NCBI GenBank assembly: GCA_050084515.1
Contig: CM114274.1
Coordinates: 3,720,001 to 3,784,000, forward strand
From: Blasia pusilla
Lineage: Eukaryota; Marchantiophyta; Marchantiopsida; Blasiales
DNA: 64,000 nt
Reading direction: 5' to 3'
Shown here one piece after another: positions 23,386 through 35,900 of this stretch. The translations under genes and the position numbers were made by a program. The notes under the pieces were generated by a model that worked only from the letters and a program-made list of their open reading frames with translations, ran no database searches and was not told the origin of the DNA. Numbering within the stretch: the first letter of the stretch is position 1; the number at the start of each line of letters is the position of its first letter.

Positions 23386-23898
23386 AAAGTAAGATCGAAT
23401 CTCTCTATATACCATCTCACACCACAGTTCTCAAAGGTGTGCACTCTCTCTCATGTCAAACCAAACCCACTCTCCTAATGAGAGGCTTGGGTTACACTCA
23501 CAAGGCAAGGAACCATAGCTCCGCCGCCTCATGCCAAGAGGTTCAACAAAGAGAGAATGAGCTCTCAAGCTCTCTCTCCTCAAGGTATACCCCTCTCCTC
23601 TCCCAAGCTCTCTCCATGGTAACCTATTCTCCCAAGTCACCTCCTTGGCTCTTGAGATGATGTAGGAGGTCAAGAGTCACTTACCAAAAATAGAAAGTCG
23701 ATCATATACTCAAAATGGTACTTACCTAAAATAGTGAGTTCCTCAATATGGCTCCAAATGAGCCGAAACGAAGGGGAAATCTGCTCTCTCAGGTTTCTTG
23801 GGGCCTAAGCAGGTCATCCTCGACCTACACAGTGTGTCCTCCACTACTCACGAAGGCGCTCTACTAGATCTCATCCATCTATCCTAAAAGACGTGACA
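23386..23898 (-). repeat. terminal repeat A1 (5' end of element B)
   Basis: 513 bp, starting TGTCACG on the minus strand at 23898 and directly flanked by AGGA (23899-23902). It matches A2 at 14088-14600. On its inner side the sequence goes straight into CAAAGACAAATTGAGAG (minus strand) with no repeat B and no recognisable tRNA primer-binding site. Confidence 0.85.
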
Positions 23899-23902
23899 AG
23901 GA

Positions 23903-26424
<2,522 letters not shown>

Positions 26425-27130
26425 GTTACAGTGCCTCGCAATATCATCAATCTCCACATACAGGTATTATTGCACACGTACTCCTACAAGAAAAAACAAG
26501 CTAACCTAGTGTTGATCCCTTCGAAGAGATCCAACACCCGAATACCCTCTTCTAGGATGCACCACACAATCGAGGTGGTGTCCAAAGGGATCATAACCGC
26601 ACTCCTGCCTACCATATTTATTGAAGAAACTCCTCAATTCACCCTTGCACTCAAGGGCCATGCAATAGACTCTAAATCAAGGCACCCTCCCCTCGTCCCT
26701 TCTCCTCTGTTTCCAATGTCCATCCACAAAAAAATACACACTAAAACCTCTACACACTTAATTAATTCTTAGAGAGAGTCTTTCTAGAGTGAAAGTCAAT
26801 TAGAAAAACTGATGCTCTCTCAATCACTAAACAACAATTGAGCCAAACCCACTCTCAACATGAGCGAATCCACATTGAATGCATCATAGAAAACACTCTC
26901 TCAATCACTAAACAACAATTGAGCCAAACCCACTCTCAACATGAGCGAATCCACATTGAATGCATCATAGAAAACACCTTACCCCAACCTATGTTGGGAA
27001 AGCTCTATTAAAAAAGAAAAGATGAGCCTCACCAAACCCCAGCCCTATGATATATCCCTCTCCAAGACTCCAAGAAGGTAGCTTGTGAACACATGTCACT
27101 CTAACCTACATAAGAAGTTAGTAACAAATC
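26425..27130 (-). mobile_element. relic E of the methyltransferase gypsy family
   Basis: The left part (about 26425-26620) matches the N-terminal methyltransferase segment of element A (6170-6360), including the region encoding motif I, although the frame is lost. To its right, about 26780-27130 resembles a badly decayed terminal repeat A (for example GAGCCAAACCCACTCTC and CATATATCCCTCTCC-like pieces in the right order). In an intact element these parts are about 5.5 kb apart, so an internal deletion is implied. The A-like part alone would be weak; the methyltransferase match is clear. Confidence 0.55.
26815..26976. repeat. perfect 81-bp tandem duplication
   Basis: Two adjacent identical copies (26815-26895 and 26896-26976), lying in the decayed A-like repeat. 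Identity over 81 bp in otherwise eroded sequence points to a recent duplication. Confidence 0.95.
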
Positions 27131-28050
27131 AAAACATAGAACATCAAGGGAGGCCAATAGGTCATTCATGGCCTTTCCATCTCTGATTGCACAAATAGCC
27201 CCTCTACTTAACAACACTATAAATTTCCACTCAACCGCAAGTACAATGATAAGTGAAACAAATAGCATATTATATGAAGGCCCGTCTAGTGCGGACGCTT
27301 GTCAGATTTAAAGGGTAGTTAGGTTAAGGAGAAAAAAAGGTCCCCCATGCATAATACGGGCAACATACTAGTTATTATTACCACCATCTTTCTAGCATTC
27401 CACCATGGATAGGCACACATGTGAGTGTCGAATGCATCCCTAAGAACATCAACATGATCTATTACATAAATTACCCATATGAATGGAAAAACACATAGAA
27501 TAATTCTCTCATAACGTAACATCAAACATGAAGATTTATGATTGTAAGGTTGGGGTTTAAGGTTAAGGTTACGACAAGAACTTCTTGATGAGTCACGTCA
27601 CTACTTTCTTTCCTTCTCCTATACATGGACGTTTATCATTTTCTCCTTCCTCTTATCCTTAGCAACTACTTTATGTTCTCACAAGTTCCACAAACTTGCG
27701 GTTCAAAGCTTTCTACAATACCTGATGAATAGAGACTCCACGTTGCCCAAATGGAAACATGCAACTTTTCCTACTTTAAACTTTTACAGTTTAAAGTAGG
27801 AAAAGTGACTCACTATCGCAGTGGGTTTAAGGTACGTCATGTAGTCAGGTTGACGAAATTACCAAGTTATATGAGTTTACAATCGCAATGAAGGCCTTTC
27901 TGCTGCTACTTTGCATTGAAGGTAGATCTCGTAATAATATATTCATATGAGGAAAAGTTGGCAAAAAATAAAGTGGAAGAGAGTATGATGATTGACAGCA
28001 ATGGTAGACATCTCATGAGGATCGCCATTTTACCAGCCTTCAAAAGTTCA
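27131..28050. other. no gene recognised; contains one short perfect hairpin
   Basis: No conserved coding motif was seen. A perfect inverted repeat is listed separately at 27764-27806. Confidence 0.45.
27764..27806. repeat. perfect 19-bp inverted repeat
   Basis: Arms 27764-27782 (ACTTTTCCTACTTTAAACT) and 27788-27806 (its exact reverse complement), with a 5-base loop, TTTAC. The stem is AT-rich. No flanking target duplication was recognised. Confidence 0.9.
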
Positions 28051-28499
28051 TAAAGGCAAAGATGCACTTCGATAAAAACGAGTGATGGAAAACCCATCGG
28101 AAGTACAAAAGAGGGGGACTCAAAGAGTCAAAACCTGAAGGCCACAACAAGACCAGAAAAGGAAGAAGGGGCATTCCCCCTAACGATTTAAACTCACCAA
28201 AGCAGAGACAATATGAGCAACAACAAGAGAGCTATGACTACTACTAAGTGGGCCTCTAGCGCCGGCGTCTCCCACGACTGAGCCCGCCGCAAAATCCCAT
28301 TAGCCTGGGCACGCCGCAACGCTATGGAGACCCGCGCCTACAATCTGAGAATCGCAGAGCTAAAGACAACCCATTTCTTGAGTGGAGATGATGGGCGCGA
28401 TCCGTAATGAACGAAGTCGAACCTCTCCCCCATAGCCCCATACATCTCTATGGCCAGGGGATGAAGATGTGTCCTCGTGTAGTCGATTTGTAGATATGT

Positions 28500-28948
28500 G
28501 TCTTCTTCCGCCGCCGCTCCTTATAGCATTCGCCCTGGGCCACCACTTGGGCTCGCATTGCCTCCCGCAGATAGGATCTGCGTGGCGACCACGTCCGCCA
28601 CAACCACCTCAGCCTCACGTGTCATGTAGAGATCGGCACGAATGAGGGAATCCCGCATGGAGTAGTGCCTCTCTCTGCACATGGAAGCCACTCTCGAGCA
28701 ATACTGAACATGATATCCCCGCCTTTGCATCGTGAGTGGCTATCCTCTCACCCCAATCGACAGCGTGCCAAATGCACACCAAGTGGATCCAGGCTCCGGC
28801 GACACTCGCAGTGTGTCGAACCAACCACCGATGGTTGGGGGAGGCCCAAGCGGAACCGCATCGCTGTGGTATAGGTAAGTGGTGCGATACGGAAAGCCTG
28901 GAGAAGGGGGCGCGCCCCTACCCATGAGCTGCCCCCTTTCCGGAGCAA
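28500..28948 (-). pseudogene. CCHC finger and restriction-like endonuclease of the non-LTR element
   Basis: The minus strand reads CECRRSLDPLGVHLARC (about 28820-28770), the C-x-C/C-x2-C ... H-x3-C pattern that precedes the endonuclease in restriction-like-endonuclease retroelements. GGERIATHDA follows, then RADLYMTREAEVVVADVVAT (about 28640-28570), matching the RPD...DV core of the PD-(D/E)XK fold. Two frame changes interrupt the block. The endonuclease would nick target DNA to prime reverse transcription. Confidence 0.65.
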
Positions 28949-29198
28949 GAGCGAATACGGGCCCTAACCTCCATGGGGATATTCCCGCCGGACATAGTGC
29001 CTCTAAAAACTACCTCAAAGTGGGCTTCCATCAAGGAAGATTGGAGCCCAGACTAATCGGAGGTAACTAAGGAGGAGAAAGTGGGGAGAACGGCTCGGGC
29101 CTCAACTCGAAGGGAATCTCTACAAGCTGTGAGTGAAGACTGAAGTGGGAAAGAGCCATCCTCGACCGGGAGACGAGTGTAGAAGGAGCGGTCTATCT

Positions 29199-30420
29199 CT
29201 AACAAAAATCGGGAGCAAAGGAGGGTGCCACCGTGGCCCAACTCCCTAAAAAAGCGGAGGGCGCCACTAACTCGGCCGAGAGAAGACCTACTCCACCAAA
29301 AGAAATCGGCCAAGAGGCATGTCTACGAGCTAACTCCCCCATGGGGCACTCTAAGGAGCCGGGTCCTAGAAGATCCCCAAACACCTGCATGAGCTTCCTA
29401 TCAAAGGATCTATATAGGGAAGAAAGGTGACTATATGTCCAGACAGTTCTAGTGAGGTAACCAGGTCTACGAGCAAAACAAGAAGAGAGAATGCCGAAGG
29501 CGACTTGAGGGTCACCAATCCTCGTAAGATCATCAACGTGGAGAAGATCCTCGGTAAGAGCCGCTGCCACGAAAGTCGATACAAAGTCCTGGCTCCCGAG
29601 CGGTACTCCCAAGACTCGAAGCCCTCCGACAGGTCGCAAGAAGCCGTCGGGTAAATGTAGATCATCACGTAGGCCTGATGGAGACCAAGCCTTGCACTTC
29701 CCCACCTTCACCGCCAGGCCGACACGTGCCAAATCAGGCTTTGAAAAGTGCTCGAATGCGGGGACAACTTGATCTCGGGACCAACAATATGAGTATCATC
29801 GCCGGCGTGAAGGGAACATGCAACCCGGGAAAGCCTCCACCGTAGAAAGAACCGCTCGGTAATGAGCCACAAAGACAAACAACGCGCCACCCGGAGGGTC
29901 ACCCCGACGAGTTCCGTAGCGTAACTCCAAGACCGTGACCTCCTCCTCGAATTGACCATGGTGGAAATAGAGGGCCGAAGGGGCCCCATAGAAAGCTTGC
30001 ACAAAGGGAATGAGGCTCGCCATGGGGCCACCAGCGTCCCTCAACTCTGTGAATATAGTAGCCCGAGATCTTGAGTTGAAGGCGTTCTCCACGCCCACTT
30101 GGAGAACCACCCACTCTGGATGTACATCTAGACAAGCCCTCAAACCTAAGGCAACCGTCTCACATCCGGCTAGCGTGGCAACTCCAAACTAATGCGGACT
30201 CAGATGTGACTGGAAAGCCTCACGGAATTGCAAACGAGAGTACGACTCACCAACCGCAAGAGCACCTCACCTATGGCAATCGGACGGATACCACCACCCT
30301 CCTTTGACAACGCCAAAAGTCGCCCGCCCCTAATACTTGGGCCATTCTTGTTGGCACTCTCCCCTAAGCTAGGTGAGAGGCAACTGAAGCAACTTCGGAG
30401 ACGCCGCTAGCGGTGTCCTC
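29199..30420 (-). pseudogene. reverse transcriptase of the non-LTR element
   Basis: The frames 30143-29796 and 29732-29199 hold most of the enzyme: VVLQVGVENAFNSRSRATIF (first catalytic Asp region, with VDVENAFN expected but VGVENAFN here), RYGTRRGDPPGG, a disrupted active-site tract near 29815 (DDTHIVGP in another frame), VKVGKCKAWSPSG, LRVLGVPLGSQDF, and then the thumb region to SFGGVGLLSAELVAPSAFLG. The mutated first Asp and broken frames mean it is inactive. The fragment at 880-1430 belongs to the same family. Confidence 0.8.
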
Positions 30421-31300
30421 GGAAGAAAGCAATCACGAAGGTGTTCGTACATCATACCAGACAAACCTCCGCCGCAATCCTCGGAGAACGCCCGAGTGGC
30501 CCGTGCAAAGAGGGACGGGTCAAGGCATATAGCCGTGTCGGTGGAAGTCACGTGCAAAAGCTGGAATGTCAACGCTGGACGAGGATGTAGCCTCCGGAGG
30601 GCATCGATGGTAACGGTGAAGAAGGAGCCATGTCCATCGGGCGAAAAGCACGCACGGCTCGCGAGTACTCTGAGGCTCGCCTTGATGTCCTACATCGCCG
30701 CAACCTGGCGCTCCGGGATCGTCCGCCGGGAAACCAGGTGAACTACTACCTCGCGAATGCCACAAACTCACTCTGCAGAGACTCCCAATCACCTCCTCGA
30801 AAGCGTCTCAGGCGTGCTATAACCTCTCTATGACCGGCCTTCCCCCCGAGTGTAACGAAGACACCATCGTGGAAGGAGAAGTAGTAGGTACCAAGAGAGC
30901 TCATCCATAGGATCAAGGGTGATCCTAGCGAGGGGAAGGAGGAATGCGTGGCGGAGGTCGTCCCCGAATAGCATGGGGGATCCTATGAAACAACCTCGGG
31001 AAGGGAAAACGGGTCTCGAAGAGACCTATAATGCTGCCCTGGTAGGACCTCAACCACTCCCATGCCTCAGGAGGGGGCGATGATGCGGGAAGCACCGGAA
31101 AGCATCCATGGTCGACGGGGAGGGACCACCCATCCAAATCTATCAAAGTCGGGATGTTTAGCCGCTAAGTGGTTCCAAATTCTTGAGCAGTGAAGAATTC
31201 GGGATAACATGGGCATTTAGTATCCCGACTAGGCGACCTCACGGGTCCCCCACACGGGAGCGATGCGATGGTCGAGGCATGGATGCAACTCACCAAGAAG

Positions 31301-32067
31301 AGGACATGGCCCCTCCAATAAAAATCGTGCGACAATCCCCGTCAATAATGGTCCTATCATCCCCATTCGAACGAGCGGTCCTGGCAAACCACTCTCTTCC
31401 CGCCCACGGTAATGCTCCCTCTAACATAAATTCTCATCTACCGACATCACCTAGGACTTCTAGTCCCAACCCCTCCCAAAAATAAACTCATGAATACGTA
31501 GAGTTGCTAAGAGTGTGAAAAGATCATGGGCCCTTCGAGATAAAATAGATGAGAAGAAAAGTGTATGTACGGGAGGGATAACAAATACAAACGTGAATCG
31601 AACCAAAATGAGAAGCACATACGACAAATACGACAAACAAGAAAGGACTTGGGAAAGGAGGGAAGGGTGGGTGAATAGGGCGTTACCTTGGGAAATTTCT
31701 CCAAATGACAATAAGCTAAGCCCTAATATTCACATTTGGAACCCTAATATGAACCGAATTCTAAAAAGATGAATAAAAATAAAAATACTTCACGCCATGC
31801 AGCAAGGTCCGGATCAAAACGAAGCTCTCGTCACGCTCTCCGTTTCGACATGTAGCACGTCTCTTTTCGTCCCCTACGCCCTCCGTCCTTCCTCCCGCCG
31901 TCCCCGTCCATGCCTCCCGCCGTCCGCGCCCAAAATCGCTGCCTTCACTTTTGAGCCAATGATTACCGGGAGATAAACGGTAGTAAGCTTGTCCATGAGC
32001 TGACAGTAGTATCGGTACATCGATGAAGGCCAATCTATCCATTTTCAGACCTCTTCGATTTTTCTCC
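31301..32067. other. no gene recognised
   Basis: The boundary between the retroelement and the tandem repeats downstream of the subtilase gene. No conserved protein motif was seen. Confidence 0.4.
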
Positions 32068-32218
32068 CGCGATAATTACAAAACGAGTTTGTAACAACTA
32101 TTTCGTATTTTCTTGTGGGGTAGGAGTGTTCGCTTTCCGTGAGGTGTGGCGCGTTTCTTCGCGATAATTACAAAACGAGTTTGTAACAACTATTTCGTAT
32201 TTTCTTGTGGGGTAGGAG
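32068..32218. repeat. 59-bp direct repeat, two copies (period 92)
   Basis: CGCGATAATTACAAAACGAG and the rest of a 59-bp unit occur at 32068-32126 and again at 32160-32218, apparently identical. The spacer is 33 bp. It abuts the larger tandem array. Confidence 0.92.
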
Positions 32219-32233
32219 CTCGAGAAGCTCCTG

Positions 32234-32769
32234 GCAGAACTGCGAGGGTGAGTGTGAGTGTGCGCAGAGGAACGATTTTGTTTCCTTCCAAGCCGATGCA
32301 ATATTCGTGCAACTCCCTGCGTTCAAGGGAGAGAGAGGGCCGACGAGCACAGTCGTAATGTTTACTGCTACTGCTACTGATGATAACATCCGTGTACTGT
32401 CTAACTACAAGCGCAGAACTGCGAGGGAGAGTGAGTGTGCGCAGAGGAACGATTTTGTTTCCTTCCAAGCGGATGCAATATTCGTGCAACTCCCTGCGTT
32501 CAAGGGAGAGAGAGGGCCGACGAGCACAGTCGTAATGTTTACTGCTGCTGCTACTGATGATAACATCCGTGTACTGTCTAACTACAAGCGCAGAACTGCG
32601 AGGGAGAGTGTGAGTGTGCGCAGAGGAACGATTTTGTTTCCTTCCAAGCGGATGCAATATTCGTGCAACTCCCTGCGTTCAAGGGAGAGGAGAGGGCCGA
32701 CGAGCACAGCCGTAATGTTTACTGCTGCTGCTGCTACTGATGATAACATCCGTCAACTGTCTAACTACA
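32234..32769. repeat. tandem array, three units of about 178 bp
   Basis: Units start at GCAGAACTGCGAGGG at 32234, 32413 and 32590 (periods 179 and 177). They differ by small changes in a TGAG run, an AGAG run and a GCT run (two, three and four copies near the end of successive units). The array lies 0.23-0.76 kb beyond the subtilase stop codon, so it may fall within or just past its 3' UTR. The array is open in one plus-strand frame, but I see no sign that it is coding. Confidence 0.93.
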
Positions 32770-32994
32770 AGCACAGTCCAACGAATCTCCACATCCAGAT
32801 TCATCATTACCTACGAATCTCCATCATCCAGATTCATCATTACCATGCTTGCGATGTACTACTGCACTACTTTTTGCTGGGAGGCGGGCTTTAATTTTTC
32901 GAACGATGGCGGGGCATGAATCCATGCACGCTATGGCTGCCATCAGATTTCATATCCTCCCATCGTTGATATTGTTGTTGTTGTTGTAGTATTC

Positions 32995-35900
32995 CTAGCT
33001 GGATCGTGCTCCTCCCCCGGATTTTTTTCTGTGGCCAGAGGTCTTGACAACAATGGGGCTCCTGACACAGTGGGAGCCGTCGCTCCAAGTGAAAGAGCCG
33101 AACGCGTACTCGTGAGAGCTGAAGCTCTCTCTGGTGAGGGTAACGTAGAAGCTTTTCTTCTCCCCCAGGGCGGAGAATTTGAGGGTGCAGGGGGAGATGG
33201 CGATGCCGACGCCGGGGGGAGCGGCCACGGTGACGGAGTAGGAGCTGGTGGGCGAGCCGACATTGGTGACAGTTCGTTTGACAGTTTTGGTGACGCCGAG
33301 ATTGGAGACCGTGAGGCTGGGGTAGTTGTGGTCGCTGACGGAGGGACGAATGGAGGGGCAGCTGAAGTCTTGGCCGGATATGGCTCGGATGTTGGAGCGG
33401 CTGTACCCCAAGCTGCAAAAGAAGGGGAAGTAGTCGGCCGGGGAGTTGTCGTAGATGAGCCCTGGGTCTGCAGCTGCGTTTGGGTTGATGTGACCACCAC
33501 CGACTCCGAAAGGAGTGCTGGCTGCGAGCGAGATGTCCTTTATTGGCTTCTTCTCGTTGTCCAACTGTGAAGCTGCAAGACAGACGGACGGAGGGACGGA
33601 TAGACAGAAACAAAAGAGTCAGCGGACATCCAAATTCACAGGTGGGTAGGTAGGTCCTGCCACAAACGGATGTGTGACAAATCTGCTCCATCAGGAGGCG
33701 CTTTGTGTCATTCAGAACCGACGTGACATACCTGAAGCAGTTCTTTGCACGAGTTAGGACGGGAACATCCACAGTTCCTTCTAATTAAGTTCTTAGAAGC
33801 GCAATTGAGGCAAACCACGCAGAAAACACCAAAACATCGGTCGTTGGTAATCTGGGTGCGTTGTGGATTCAACGGCTGATCAATATTGCAAAGGAATTGC
33901 TGGGATTTGAGTCCCTCTCCGAGAAGAAGCCTCCGATCTCAAGAATCAACGACGGTGTGACAGACACAGGCTCGGTAAGCGCATGAAGGCGTGAAGATAG
34001 TGCATTACCTGAGGTCACAATAGCTGAATGAATGGCAGCAGGGCTCCAGTTGGGATACAGAGCTTTCAGAAGAGCTGCCACTCCAGCAACATGAGGGCAA
34101 GACATGGACGTTCCTGAGATGATGTTGAACTTCACGATTCGGTTGTCTCCAGGAAGATCCGTGATGGAGACTCTTTGGGTAAACGCCGCTAGAATGTTCA
34201 AACCCGGACCTGTTATGTCGGGCTGCAAGAGGTCCACCATCTAAAAGCGTCAGCAGTTCGACTTCATATCTGAGTGTGATTCATTTCATGTACGATCACA
34301 GCTACTGATGTCACGCCTGTCCTTGCGTGCAGGAGAGAGCCTAACTGGGAACGTCCAGATGACAATGGCAAGCCTTGGCACTTAAAATTCACGCGCTCTT
34401 GGGAAATTACTCTGTGGGATTTTAAAACCTTGAGGATGCTCGAAAATCTATGAACAGTGATTGGGGAAGAAACTAGTCCTCTTGAAGAGTAAGCTCTGTC
34501 GCTTTATCCTGTCATAATCTACACTGATACTACTAGTATGAGGCAAGTTGGGGTCATAACACTGCCAGAGTCCTTCGGCCCAATTTTCATGTGCTCTTTG
34601 TGTGGCGCACTCAGAAGCAATCAAAAACGCACCTTGACTCCAAGTTACTGTGCATCCAATCGGCTCAGAGACCATCACCATTTCGAACTTACCTTCAAGA
34701 TATCCGGCACTGCAGTGTTTGGTCCTTGAGATGAAAACGCTGTACGCACAGGAGCTGGTTTCACTCCGAGAAGAGTCGTAGGAAGAGTAAGCTTAGCGAC
34801 GGGGCACCTGAAACATGCAACAGAACAAAGCTACTTCAGATCCATGGCAGAAACTCTCCCTGTTCCAGTAGAGATCAACACTGCACGTTTGCTGAATGGT
34901 TACATCTTTAGGGACTTGATCTTAAAGGGTGACTTCTACGATCTTCAACCAGCCCATGAGCTCGAAGCTCAATAAGTCCGTAATATTGTTCACGAGTGAC
35001 AGCAACTTCAGAAAACCGAAATCCAGTCGAAACTTACTCTGTTTTCGCGATGTACTCGTACACAATGGCACCGCTCTCCGAGCCGAGACTAACAGCTGGT
35101 ACGACATGGGGGTCGGCCACCAGCTCATTGCCACTCTCTGGAGGATTGATCAAGATGAGCCCCACACCACCAGCCGCTTTCACAACCTGGCCCTTGTCCA
35201 CACGAGCAGTGACTCCTCGCAAGCATGCTACGATTTTCCCCTTCACTTTCGCACTATCCAAGGAGCCAGGCAGACAGAGTGTACTGCAGATGCAACACAG
35301 ACGGGCGTCAAACGATACATTCGACACTTTCTTCATTCAAGTTCTCCATCTCAATTTCGTCCACAGTCCTCCAGATCCAAGGGCAGCAGGAGCTAAAGCC
35401 TACCTGTACCTAGGCTTCTTCGATTCTGGTCCGAGGAAGGGGAGTAAGAGGTGGAGCGAATGTACAAGAGGAGAGGTCATACCCAGATGTGGAATTTACG
35501 TCAGCGGCATGTACAGCTCCACCTGAGACTAGTGGGTAGAATTCGTCCTTCAGAGCAGCATCGGCGAGACTTTCACCCTGTCTCAGCGGAGAAGGGCCAA
35601 AGTGAGAACATCGTCGTCTGCTGGAGGACTCCAGTCATCATCTACCTCTAGGATCCACGTTTCTTTCAATTCTTCCTTGCGACCATCACCAAAAGATCCA
35701 TGCGATTGACTCGGAATCCACAACATCCAATCAAGGAAAAGCATCAATTGACAAAGCTGCACATCGAAGCATGCTGGTCTGCCTGTTCTACAGTCCATGG
35801 TCTATTTGAGTCAAAACTACACGGGCAGGAATCGTGAGAGTGCGCACTTGAATCCGGACGTTGTTGCCAAGAATGACGAAAGCAGGGAAATCGCGGTCGA

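Larger units (their letters stand above)
14043..23898 (-). mobile_element. gypsy element B (methyltransferase-PHD family), complete end to end
   Basis: A 9,856-bp Ty3/gypsy element on the minus strand, flanked by a perfect 4-bp duplication AGGA (14039-14042 and 23899-23902), with ends 5'-TGTCACG...CACGACA-3'. Order on the minus strand: A1 (23386-23898), leader, gag, protease, cytosine methyltransferase, reverse transcriptase, RNase H, DDE integrase, PHD finger, a G-rich tract, then B1, a 2-nt spacer, A2 and B2. Reverse transcriptase is one uninterrupted frame. Other parts carry stops, for example at the start of RNase H and in the integrase zinc-finger region. It is best read as a dead but structurally complete copy. 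Confidence 0.85.
28100..31300 (-). mobile_element. non-LTR retrotransposon with reverse transcriptase and restriction-like endonuclease, decayed
   Basis: One long GC-rich block on the minus strand carrying, in order, an unrecognised N-terminal region (about 31300-30420), reverse transcriptase (about 30420-29200), then a CCHC-type finger and a restriction-like endonuclease (about 28900-28500). The tail up to about 28100 is probably 3' UTR. A segment just beyond (28051-28115) is shared with 37571-37638. Endonuclease after reverse transcriptase is the layout of the early-branching R2/R4/NeSL/HERO-type groups, in contrast to plant L1 elements with an N-terminal APE endonuclease. The outer boundaries are approximate; no poly(A) tail or target duplication was identified. 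Confidence 0.72.

Noticed and set aside
32205-32894. 229-codon plus-strand open frame with repeated peptides
   Set aside because: It is simply the three tandem repeats of about 178 bp being open in one frame; there is no start context or family resemblance.
33031-33570. Long plus-strand open frame of 179 codons
   Set aside because: It is the complement of subtilase exon 11; its glycine/alanine/valine-rich sequence is a by-product of the GC-rich coding strand.
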